Positions 46,092 to 56,153 of a stretch of 64,000 nt of DNA are shown here, piece after piece. Within the stretch, counting starts at the first letter, position 1; every line of letters starts with the position of its first letter. The stretch is from Hedera helix (taxonomy: Eukaryota; Streptophyta; Magnoliopsida; Apiales; Araliaceae), in NCBI GenBank assembly GCA_947179155.2, contig OX359282.1, positions 8,531,533-8,595,532 of the forward strand. The letters are read 5' to 3'. The translations under genes were made by a program, and so were the position numbers. The notes under the pieces are model-generated. The model was not told where the DNA came from. It was given only the letters and a program-made list of their open reading frames with translations, and did no database searches.

Positions 46092-48272
46092 CTATTCGGG
46101 AACCTCAAGTGGTTGTAATGGGCCCTTAGGTACTTGATGCTCTGCCTTGACACGTTGACAAGTTAGGCACCTTGAGATAAATTCTGCAATCTCCCTTTTC
46201 ATATTGTTCCACCAAAATGTATGTCGAAGATCTCGATACATCTTGGTACCTCCTGGGTGGATTGCAAACGGCGTGTTGTGTGCCTCCATCATAATTTTAT
46301 GCTTCAATTCAGGATCGTTAGGAACACAGAGTCGAGAGTTGACTCGAAGTATTCCTTTCTCGTCGATTCTTGCTTCGGGAATGGCACCTTCTTGTACTTT
46401 CTTTATCATGTTTATCAGTTCCGGATCAGTAGCTTGAGCAGCTTTAATTTTATCGATTAAAGCTGGTTCTACTCGCACATGAGCAATCTTCGAGTGGGTC
46501 CCTGGTGTCTTTAGCTCTATCTCCATCTTTTGCAAGTCGTACAAAATACACTTTTGTGTTGTCAGCAGTGCACTTGTACTCGCATAAGATCTTCTGCTCA
46601 AAGCGTCAGCTACAACGTTCGCCTTTCCCAGGTGATACTGGATTGTGTGGTCATAATCCTTCAACAGCTCAAGCCAACGTCGTTGTCGCATGTTGAGTTC
46701 CTTCTGGGTGAAGAAATACTTGAGACTTTTATGATCCGTAAAGATATCCACCTTTTCTCCGTACAAGTAGTGTCTCCAGATCTTCAATGCAAAAACGACT
46801 GCTGCCAACTCTAGATCATGAGTAGGATAATTTTTCTCATAATCTTTGAGTTGTCGAGAGGCATAGACTATAACCTTTCCATGTTGCATAAGGACACAGC
46901 CTAGACCTTTGCCTGAAGCATCGCTATATATGACGAATTCTCCTGATCCTGATGGAATGGTCAGAACAGGAGCTGAAACCAGTCTCCTCTTGAGTTCTTG
47001 GAAACTTTTCTCGCATTCCTCGCTCCATATGAATTTTGCGCTTTTCCGAGTAAGCTGAGTTAATGGAGTGGCGATTCGAGAAAATCCTTCTACGAATCTC
47101 CGATAATAACCAGCTAGGCCCAGAAAACTTCGGACTTCGGTTACTGTCTTGGGTTGTTCCCAATTTAGTACCGTTTCAATCTTCGCAGGATCGACTGATA
47201 TTCCTTGACTAGAAATCACATGCCCAAGAAACGTGACCTCCTCAAGCCAGAACTCACATTTCTTCAACTTGACATATAATTTGTTTTCACGGAGCTTTTG
47301 GAGTATCAATCTCAGGTGTTGTTCATGATCCTCGCGACTCTTGAAGTATATGAGGATGTCATCAATAAAGACAACCACAAAATGATCCAAATATTCCTTG
47401 AATATTCGGTTCATCATGTCTATGAAAGCTGCAGGAGCATTGGTTAGTCCAAAAGGCATGACTAAAAACTCATAATGCCCATAACGAGTTCTGAAAGCAG
47501 TCTTTGGAATGTCCTCAACTTTAACCTTTAACTGATGATATCCAGAACGGAGATCAATCTTTGAGAAATGTTGAGCACCTTGTAATTGATCAAACATGTC
47601 ATCGATCCGAGGCAACGGGTACCTGTTTTTGATGGTGACATGGTTCAATTCTCGGTAGTCAATGCACAATCTCATACTCCCGTCTTTCTTCTTCACAAAT
47701 AGAACAGGAGCACCCCAAGGTGATGCACTCGGACGAATGAAACCGGTATCCAACAATTCCTGTAGTTGGACTTTTAACTCTTGAAGTTCAATGGGAGCCA
47801 TTCGGTATGGAGTTTTGGAAATGGGTTTGGTACCGGGTTCAAGATCAATACAAAATTCAATTTCACGGTTTGAGGGTAAGCCAGGAAGTTCTTCAGGAAA
47901 AACGTCAGGAAACTCATTAACAATGGGAATATCATTCAAGTTTGATGTATTTTTGTTCAAATCAGTGACATGAGCTAAAAAGGCTTTACATCCGTTTTTC
48001 AATAAACGAATGGCTTTATGGCTAGAAATAATAGTTATAGATTTCAATGGTTTAGTTGCTTGAATTTGCATGACAGGTTGATTAGGAATATGAAAACTAA
48101 TAATCTTATGAAAACAATCAATTTTAACATGATGGGTAGTCAACCAATCAATTCCTAAAATCACATCAAATTCATGCATCTCCAAAGAAATAAAGTCAAC
48201 AAGTAATGTGAGGTTGTTGATTTGAACTAGGCAAGATTTATAAACAGTTGATGTGATAGCTATTTCTCCCAA
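46092..48272 (-). CDS. Unit B: protease end, RT, RNase H, integrase zinc finger
   Basis: A 726-codon frame nearly identical to that of unit A. About seven residue differences are visible, including FGLTNAP for FGVTNAP, ILIYFKS for ILIYSKS and ELPGLPSNRE for ELSGLPPNRE. The Leu in FGLTNAP is the usual residue in this family, so there unit B keeps the ancestral state and unit A has changed. It is bounded by the same TAA and TAG as in unit A and starts at the same TTG, so it is not a true independent gene. Confidence 0.9.
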   Translation of the reverse strand: MGEIAITSTVYKSCLVQINNLTLLVDFISLEMHEFDVILGIDWLTTHHVKIDCFHKIISFHIPNQPVMQIQATKPLKSITIISSHKAIRLLKNGCKAFLAHVTDLNKNTSNLNDIPIVNEFPDVFPEELPGLPSNREIEFCIDLEPGTKPISKTPYRMAPIELQELKVQLQELLDTGFIRPSASPWGAPVLFVKKKDGSMRLCIDYRELNHVTIKNRYPLPRIDDMFDQLQGAQHFSKIDLRSGYHQLKVKVEDIPKTAFRTRYGHYEFLVMPFGLTNAPAAFIDMMNRIFKEYLDHFVVVFIDDILIYFKSREDHEQHLRLILQKLRENKLYVKLKKCEFWLEEVTFLGHVISSQGISVDPAKIETVLNWEQPKTVTEVRSFLGLAGYYRRFVEGFSRIATPLTQLTRKSAKFIWSEECEKSFQELKRRLVSAPVLTIPSGSGEFVIYSDASGKGLGCVLMQHGKVIVYASRQLKDYEKNYPTHDLELAAVVFALKIWRHYLYGEKVDIFTDHKSLKYFFTQKELNMRQRRWLELLKDYDHTIQYHLGKANVVADALSRRSYASTSALLTTQKCILYDLQKMEIELKTPGTHSKIAHVRVEPALIDKIKAAQATDPELINMIKKVQEGAIPEARIDEKGILRVNSRLCVPNDPELKHKIMMEAHNTPFAIHPGGTKMYRDLRHTFWWNNMKREIAEFISRCLTCQRVKAEHQVPKGPLQPLEVPE

Positions 48273-48362
48273 TGGAGTTTAAACTGATAAGTCAAAGTCT
48301 AAGTTTTCAGAAGTCAAATTTAAACATTGAGCACATATAGGTGAGATAAAAAAATGGGTAGA

Positions 48363-48677
48363 TTAAGTATCTAACATGGCATAAACTTCACAAGAATTTA
48401 TAAATAGCTTACCGATTATCACTTCATTCGGTTCTTGACTGTTATCGTCAAATCGAATTCCGAGTACTTCATTCGGATCTTCACGTATTTCAACCATGGG
48501 AATACCACTGAATAATTTTCTAGCAAATTGTTTCTCGGATTCATCAACTTCATCAGTAGTAACGTACCAATGGTTTCCATTAAAATAGTATTTTCGATAG
48601 ACTGCAGTTTCCACGATAGCGACTAACTTAACCTGAATTCCGCTAAATTGTAATGCCCAAAAGCATAGAAACATCAT
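48363..48677 (-). pseudogene. Unit B: N-terminal protease piece ending at the DTG stop
   Basis: Same as 40734-41048, including the TAA in place of the catalytic-motif Gly. One residue differs (NEVLG for NEILG). Confidence 0.8.
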
Positions 48678-48821
48678 TTTTAAATAATCTTGAAAATCAT
48701 AGCTGGAACACCATAAATCCCAAAGACTGATATGAAAAGTCCATATATTTTGATCCTTTGTTATCGAGCATAACCAAGTGATATGATCCTTCCAATTAGT
48801 GAGCAGATTAAAGGCAATAAT

Positions 48822-49049
48822 TTATGCAAGTTCATTACATTCTATAATTGCTTCTAAGAAAGGATCTGGAACGACTGCAATAGAGCTTTCTCCTTCATCC
48901 TTACTGGATAGAACACGCATAAATTTTGCCTTAGGCAAAAGATTCAACTCTGAGTTTGTAGGAAGATTATTCGTCGTCTCTTGATTCGCAGGTACATTTG
49001 TTTCGGGCACTCCATTGTTAACTTCCTGATTTTTATATGCCATATTCAA
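48822..49049 (-). pseudogene. Unit B: residual frame in the gag position
   Basis: Identical in translation to the 75-codon frame of unit A. No capsid or zinc knuckle follows. Confidence 0.5.
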
Positions 49050-49229
49050 CTGTAGTCACAAAATAATTGTTAGTTCAAAGAAACTGACTCATCTCTTCAT
49101 GTTCCTACATTCAAATCGATTCATTAGATAACAAAATCTAATTTAGGGAGGACACACTAGTGATTGATTTTATTCGTCTCTCCCCTCCTAGTTCTAACCC
49201 CAGATCTCCATTAAAGACCATATCCCTAA

Positions 49230-49241
49230 GCTCTGATGCCA
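49230..49241 (-). other. Primer binding site of internal unit B
   Basis: Minus-strand TGGCATCAGAGC, two bases from the LTR 3 boundary, as in unit A. Confidence 0.9.
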
Positions 49242-49243
49242 AC

Positions 49244-52200
49244 TGTGACGCCCCCAAATCTAGGCCCACACAGCCCAAACTTGAGTCGTCAAAAGACTAC
49301 AACAAAATTATTACAAAATAGAATAACGTTCAACAATACAGTATATAATAATACACAACTAAGTCTTCATAATTATTGTCACACTATATACAACATGTGA
49401 AGACTACAATAGCTATCACTCGGACCGTCACTCCATTCCCTTGCTAGACCCGGCTACTCTCTCATCTCCTGTTGAAAAACAATGGAACAAAAGAAAGGGT
49501 GAGCTCAAATAGCCCAGTAAAGAATATCATGACTAAGATAATGACAAGTAAATTATCGTTAGCCTTCAACAGTTGAGTTCTTGATAGAATACAATAGACT
49601 ACAAGGTTTGTATCAAAAACTGCAGTTAAATTCTTAAACAACGTTCAGATCAATAATAGCAGCGGAATGAGCAATCTATTAGAAGAATAATGCAGACTAT
49701 AATGTCCACTCGATTCTCCTTATAGGAAAAACATCATCAACTTTTATCATCTGAAATACCATTAGTCAAGATAATACAGTTCACAGTTCCTGATCATAAT
49801 CATGCAGATCAACAGTTCATCTTTGCACTACGGGCCAAAGACATTCAATATAACACCAACGGTCATGATTATACCAGATTCAGCCTTTGGTCATAATCAT
49901 ACCAAACAACAGTTCATCTTTGCACTACGGGCCAAAGAGAACATTCACCACGTGTCATAAAAGACACCGAACAGATGTATCGCCTTTAACCTATTATATC
50001 GCCTTTAACCTATCATCTGTTCAACAATTATATCGCATCTGTGCCCCCGGCCACAGATATTCACAACAACTTGAATTTGGATGATTAGAATGATATAAAT
50101 GATGAACAGAAGAAACAGGATAAACAATAAGTATCAGAAGTTTACTTTGTACAGATTCAAATAATGTCCAAATTGTCAACATGATGTGGAGTGAAATTTA
50201 AAAATGATATTCAAGATCCACAGTTCAGAATAACGGTTACAGTTCAATAGAAAGGTTCACGTAAATAGGATGGTTCATTTGAAATGATGAAGTGCAACTA
50301 TTATGGAACATATAATATTTTCAAGAATTATAGAAGCAATAGTTTCATAATAAGTTTCGATTTAGGTGTATGAAAGAAAATAATATCCCTTACCGTAGCA
50401 GGTTTGATTAACAAAAGGTGAAGGAAATTAATATCCCTTACCATAGTAAGTTTGAATAATGGAAGATGAAAAAGATGGTATCCTTTATGAGTATAAAGGA
50501 AAATAATATCACTTACGAATATGAAAGAAAATGATATTATAAACGAATATGTAATAAAAGTGTCATGTGATAATTCGTGTAAACAAATTATTTCCACAAG
50601 AGACAAATAAGAAATGAATACAAAGAGTAATTCACCAAACATGCGGTAATCCGCGTAGTCAGGTTATTCTCAGAGATTAATAAGGAATGAATACGAAAGG
50701 TTATTCACCAACAGGCGATAATCCGCACCGTAAGGTTATTCCCACAATTTAATAAAAATTGAATACGAAGAGTCATTCACCAAACAGGCGATAATCCGCA
50801 CCGTAAGGTTATTCTCAGAGATTAATAAGGAATGAATACGAAAGGTTATTCACCAACAGGCGATAATCCGCACCGTAAGGTTATTCCCACAATTTAATAC
50901 ATGGAAATAAATGACATATCTTATGAGTAAGAAAGAAACGATATTATTTTCGAGAATCAAATAATGATAATCCTTTACCGTAGTAAGTTTAAATAATAGA
51001 ATATGAAAGAAGATGATATTCCTTACCTTGATATTGTGAAACAAGTTTATAGCCGAACAAATCCTTCCTTGTTTGTAGCAGTAAAGAATCTGACTTTTGA
51101 GTCTTCTAGAGTTTTTAAAATCTCTTTATGTTTTTAAAATAATGTTACTCTCGGAAAGATAGACGGCATAGACTCAAGAATCACTCAATTCGGAGTTAAT
51201 ATGAATGAGTTATGAATTTTCAAAACTAAGACTGAAAATAGTGACGAAAATCAGAAAAGGTTACGGTTTTTAGTATTTTAAGGCATGAAGATGACTTTAG
51301 ATGACTTTTCTTCCTTCTTCAAAGTTGTAGAGGACGAAAAACTGAAGAGACAGACTTTTAATTCATTAAATTCTGACAAATAATGAATTTACTATGATTT
51401 TTCGAAAGAGTTACTGTACATAAGAAAATTCCACTCGGGAATTCAAAGAAGAATGCAAAAGATTTCAAAACTAGGAATGACTTAAGAACACTTAGAGAAA
51501 ACTTTCACAAGAAGTATTTAGAGAGAGAAAGAAAGAACAAGTAAGAAAGTTTATGAAAAATCCTTAAGTTAAGGCCTCTATTTATAGCCAAAAATCTTAT
51601 CATAACTAAGATTTCATAATTTAATCCAAACCGTTCATTTCAAGATAATGTTTAATCCGTACCATTCATTTCATCTTTTAAGATAAACCATTCATTTAAA
51701 TATCATCTTTTAATTTACATCATCCATTTCAAATTCTATATTATCTTTAATCTATACCATTCATTTCATCTTTTAAGATTTCCTTAATCTAAACCATTCA
51801 TTTAAAGATCATCTTTTAATCTACACCATCCATTTTAAATTCTATATTATCTTTAATCTATACCATTCATTTTATATCACCTAACTTTATATTATAAACA
51901 AATAACTTTATCAATTCAATTATTCAACAATAATTCACACTTTTCATTATTATGACTAATTGTTATAAATACAGTGTAGTTGGCTTTCTGAGTTAGATAT
52001 CAAGTCAATTAATTAATGAAATACAACTGTTTAAATAACACCATAATAAAGATAACAATAATGCAGAAAATATGCAAAAGAAAGATTACGTTACTGTGTC
52101 ATGACAATTATTGATTCAATAATGTGAATTACTGTGCATATGCTACTGTGACAATTATCAATTTAATAACATGAATTATTGTGCATGTGACAATAAAGTC

Positions 52201-52620
52201 AAATATTGTACGATAACCACTTTATAAGTTTAATAATACGAAACACTGTGCAATGTTGTGTGTTACTGTGCAATACCGTGTGCTACTGTGCAATACCGTA
52301 TGTTACTTGTAATACCGTATGTTACTATTCTTTTACCACCGGATATTTTAACAATTAAAAGTAATAGTACCATTGACCATTTTAAAAATTGTTTATGTCA
52401 TTTTCTATATCCGACAATTATTCTTTGTGGGGTCCACCAATGATTGGTTCGTACAGCGCCGTCGTACGAATATTCCCCGACCAAAAGAATATTGTCCGAC
52501 ATAATATAATTTACACATAACATCCTTAACTTTTAATTTTATCAATTTAACCACTTACTGTTTCATGAAAATATATATGAAAAAATAAATTTTATATTTC
52601 ATAAAATTCGGGGTCTTACA
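49244..52620 (-). mobile_element. Chromovirus array LTR 3 (outer 5' LTR in element sense)
   Basis: 3377 bp, ending GGGGTCTTACA at 52620 and followed by the TSD ATTTA (52621-52625). This is the promoter LTR of the array; TATA box at 51578-51587 on the minus strand. The tandem 72-bp repeat is at 50645-50903. Confidence 0.95.
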
Positions 52621-52625
52621 ATTTA

Positions 52626-53858
52626 TATATTTACATTCTCCTTTCTTAAATATTTTCTTAAATTCCTCTATAATTATCAATTATTTATATAACCCAAAAC
52701 TATACATTTATTAACGCTCTCATTATTTTAATCCTCTTATACATAAATTATATAATTATTTTTATATAATTTATATAATTATAATTTCCTTCATACATCA
52801 CTTTAATTTCCTTATATAAATTATATAATTTATTATAATTTATATAATTACATTTCTTCTCAATTAATTTCTAAACTTTCTCTATAATTCTTGATTAAAT
52901 CTAAAATCAATAATTATAATTTTACTAACTTCCTCATTCACTTTTATTTAACTTTGGATTAATTTAATTATTAATCCCTTAATTTCCATAATTAATGAAA
53001 TTTATAATTATCAATTAAGCATGCATATTTATATATACACATCTAATTCATATTTCTCACATTTTCACATAACATCATTTAAAATCATAATTTTTGTACT
53101 TCCACAACGATTTAATTGTACAATTTATTGTACCTCTACCTGAATTTCTTTTATTCCTCATAAATTATTTTTAAACAATTTATTTACTTTTCAATTATTT
53201 TTAATTCCTCACAATTTATCATGGTCTCCGTACAAATTTAATTTACTAATTAAATCTCATCACATACCTTAAATCACATAAAATAATAATTAATTTACAC
53301 AACCTTGATAATTTTATCAATTAAATTCTCATTTACTATTATTAAGAAAATCTTGAAAATTCGGTTCCTCACATTCTTTCCTCCTTAATAGAATTCCGTC
53401 ATCCCGTCATCGAAATCATAATTACCGTAATAATCATACGTATTTTATTTATAGCACCTTGCTATACCTTTATCTTGATGAATAATAATTAAATCTATAA
53501 TAATCATATTTTACCTCTTTGATATCCATAACTTACATGGATAATACCATAATGGTCGTAACTGTCAGAATATTCAACTCTTAATTCAATTCACATTTTC
53601 TTTGGTTTTTTATTCTCTGAAATTTTTTCCTTTCTTTAATCATACATACCCTTACTCAATTAACTTCTTTCATACCCTCTATTCCACCTCATTTATATTC
53701 TGCACATACATCATTCTTTTCTTAATTCATATAAATTTTCTTCACATTCCATAAATCATTCCTTAATACTTCTATCATTCAACACTAGGTTTTAAATACT
53801 AACATTTACTTAATTCATCATAATCCTTATTTAAAATTAAAAATCCTAGGGTATCACA
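52626..53858 (-). mobile_element. Right part of solo LTR 'A', with a 485-bp extension
   Basis: This continues LTR A after the array. At 53373 it reaches TTCGGTTCCTCACA, where LTRs B and C end (CGGATCCTCACA or CATA). Here the sequence continues with TTCTTTCCTCCTTAATAG, which on the minus strand is a polypurine tract plus 3' internal sequence like that next to LTR 1. It ends only at GGGTATCACA (53858), followed by AATAA (53859-53863), the TSD of the left end. Without the array this LTR is 3740 bp, against 3319 bp for B. Confidence 0.7.
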
Positions 53859-53863
53859 AATAA

Positions 53864-55360
53864 ATAATATTATTAAAAAGAGTGTAAGACATTATTAAAT
53901 GATTAATAATGTTAATAAATGTTTGAAATAATTAGGAGATTAAGAGGATTATTAAATAATTAATAATATTAATAATTTAATAAAATATTATTTAAATAAT
54001 ATTCATAAATAGTTAAAATTTTATTAAATGGTTAATAATATTTATTTGTGATTAATATATTATCAAAAATGATAATATTATGATTTGATTGAGTGATAAT
54101 TATGTGGTTAAAATATTATAAAAGGTTGATAATATTATTAAGTGATTAAATGTTATGAGTAAGTGTTAGATATATGATTTAATGTTGTATAATAAGGTTA
54201 TGTGATATACTGATTGGTAGATCAACGTGTTAAATGTTAGGTCATTCAAAGGAAGTTAATTAAGTTGAGTAGCAGTAATCAACAGAATAGGTAAGTTCTT
54301 CTGAACCATAACTTTATTCTTATTGTGCAAGTTATTCTGAAACCCGAACTCGTTTCGTCACGCAAGTTATTTTAAACTTGCAATTGTTTTATTGTTCAAG
54401 CTGAATTAATTATTGACAATTATTCCAAATCATCATTGTTTATTGGTATTCGCACTTATGTGCATTCGCATGTCTTGTTCTAAATTTGAGCTACTTAAGA
54501 AGTACGTCTAAGTCAATTGTTCCGGCTAGACATTGTATGTACTAGTTCTGATTATGAACTATTTAAAAAGATGATCTATGCCAATTGTTTCGGCTAGACA
54601 TTTGCATGTATTAATTCATTTCTTTGAATATTTTTGAAAAGCTATCCTAACCAATAGTTGGTGCGGCCTCGTAAAGTAAGACTGAGTAGAATAACTCTTA
54701 TAATGGGGTATTCTCTATTGGAAAAGAAAATATTTGCGCACACTATAACTGAATATTATGCATATACATTGAATGCAAGAGGTCTGATCCCCTCAAGTGT
54801 CCAGTTTGAGTGTTTACAGTTTTATAATTGTTAAATACTCCCGAGGCAATCAGATATGCCTTGGCAAGCCCTCCCTACTTCTGAGATATTCAGTAAATAT
54901 TCTACAAATTCTTTTATTGAATATAATATGTATTGTTACATGTTTTCACAATTATTGTATATTGTTGAAGTTCTAAAAGAGTAATTCTTTTTCATATATG
55001 ATATATCTTCGTTGCTTATTTAAACTTACTGAACAAAGTAGTTGCTCACCCTTAATATATCATGAACTAATTTTTAACGAAACCCAAATGTTCTGTGAAT
55101 GACAAAGGCAAAGAAAAAACAATCGAGTAGATTGTGTAGAAGCAAGTTTATTGTTATTATATGTCATATGTAACTCTTTTTTATATTAAGATGGTGTATG
55201 TATTTTAAGGTTAGTGGAACCCGGGATAATGGTACGTTTTGTAATGAATTTATTTATATTTTTTGCGAGTTATTAGAGGTTAAGTTTATGAATGTTGTAT
55301 AAGTATTGAATCGTGACCACTGAACCCGAGATTTAAGGACTCGAATTTGGGGGCATCACA
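53864..55360 (+). mobile_element. Right segment of the plus-strand solo LTR (TSD TCCCT)
   Basis: The AT minisatellite resumes (to about 54130), followed by blocks shared with 1-1257 (AAAAGCTATCC, TTGGTGC, ACTGAACAAAGTAGTTGCTC). It ends GGGGGCATCACA at 55360, then TCCCT. Confidence 0.8.
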
Positions 55361-55365
55361 TCCCT

Positions 55366-55838
55366 TGTCAAGAGTTCGGCTTTGGATATCTTTTTTGAGC
55401 TATAGCTTTTTATTTCTTTTAGAACGTGGGTTTGAGTCCTTTTTCATTGTAATGATTTCTGTAAATCCTTTCTGTTATTACGTTGCAAAATTTTAGGAGT
55501 TGTCAGTATTGTATTCACGTAATGAACTTGTGATGATTATAGGACCACCTACGTGGCATATTTTTAGGGATTTGTCAAAGTTTGTTACGTGTCATACTTT
55601 TAGGAATGTTAAGATTTGTCCCATGACAGTAAAGTTATTTCTTGTTACTCAAGAATGCTTTAGCTATATAACCCAGCTTGTGGCTTAAGGAGGGGGAGCT
55701 TTTTGTTTTGATAATATTAAATCTGAGCACGAGAGAACATCTATATGTTTCTTTTGGGCCAATCCCTTACTTTATTTGCCTGTGAATTTATTTGTTTACC
55801 TAATCCGTAGGATAATCACTATCTCGCCCCGACGTTAG
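55366..55838 (+). mobile_element. Probable degraded 5' LTR region of a plus-strand Ty3 element
   Basis: This lies directly upstream of a primer-site-like sequence and gag. It contains a TATA-like GCTATATAACCCAG (55662-55675) and a purine tract AAGGAGGGGGAGC (55688-55700). A clear TG start and CA end are not found, so the limits are uncertain. Before the nested insertion it was joined to 26770-26938. Confidence 0.4.
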
Positions 55839-55850
55839 TTGCTATCAGAG
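55839..55850 (+). other. Degraded primer binding site
   Basis: TTGCTATCAGAGCATC resembles TGGTATCAGAGC, the initiator Met-tRNA complement, about 40 bp before a gag-like ATG at 55890. Confidence 0.6.
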
Positions 55851-55889
55851 CATCAAACATCCCTTGGGGTTAGAACTCATTAGTTTCCA

Positions 55890-56153
55890 TGGCTGGTGGT
55901 CATGGTCGTGGCCGTTGTGGATATGATCTGGTTGAGTAAGTCTCACACTGTGATCGTAACGTTTAGGACGTGATGATTGGGGATTTACAGAGACAAGTTA
56001 CATAGTAAAGTAGACGTATAACGGCATAATATCTAGGTCATCGTGGGCAGGTTCCAGTTGAGAAAGTCCCGCACCTTGATCGCGACAAGGAAGAATATGA
56101 CTCCAAGTCCAGTTTTGATAATCCTTACCACCATAAAGATTAATTCTAGGAAC
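55890..56153 (+). pseudogene. Ty3 gag relic, first piece
   Basis: It begins ATGGCTGGTGGTCATGGTCG (MAGGHGRGR), then has stops and frame changes. Near its end it reads FDNPYHHKD-like and then the LTR B insertion site. It is the N-terminal part of a Ty3/gypsy capsid polyprotein that continues at 59478 and 63689. Confidence 0.6.

Larger units (their letters stand above)
44992..49243 (-). mobile_element. Internal unit B (4252 bp)
   Basis: A second copy of the 4257-bp unit A. The five-base length difference is a deletion near 45292 (CGTTATGGATGCG became CGTTTGCG). It has a polypurine tract at its left end and a primer site at 49230-49241 (GCTCTGATGCCA on the + strand). It shares with unit A the gag loss and the three pol nonsense codons (46092-46094, 48279-48281, 48363-48365). 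Confidence 0.95.
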
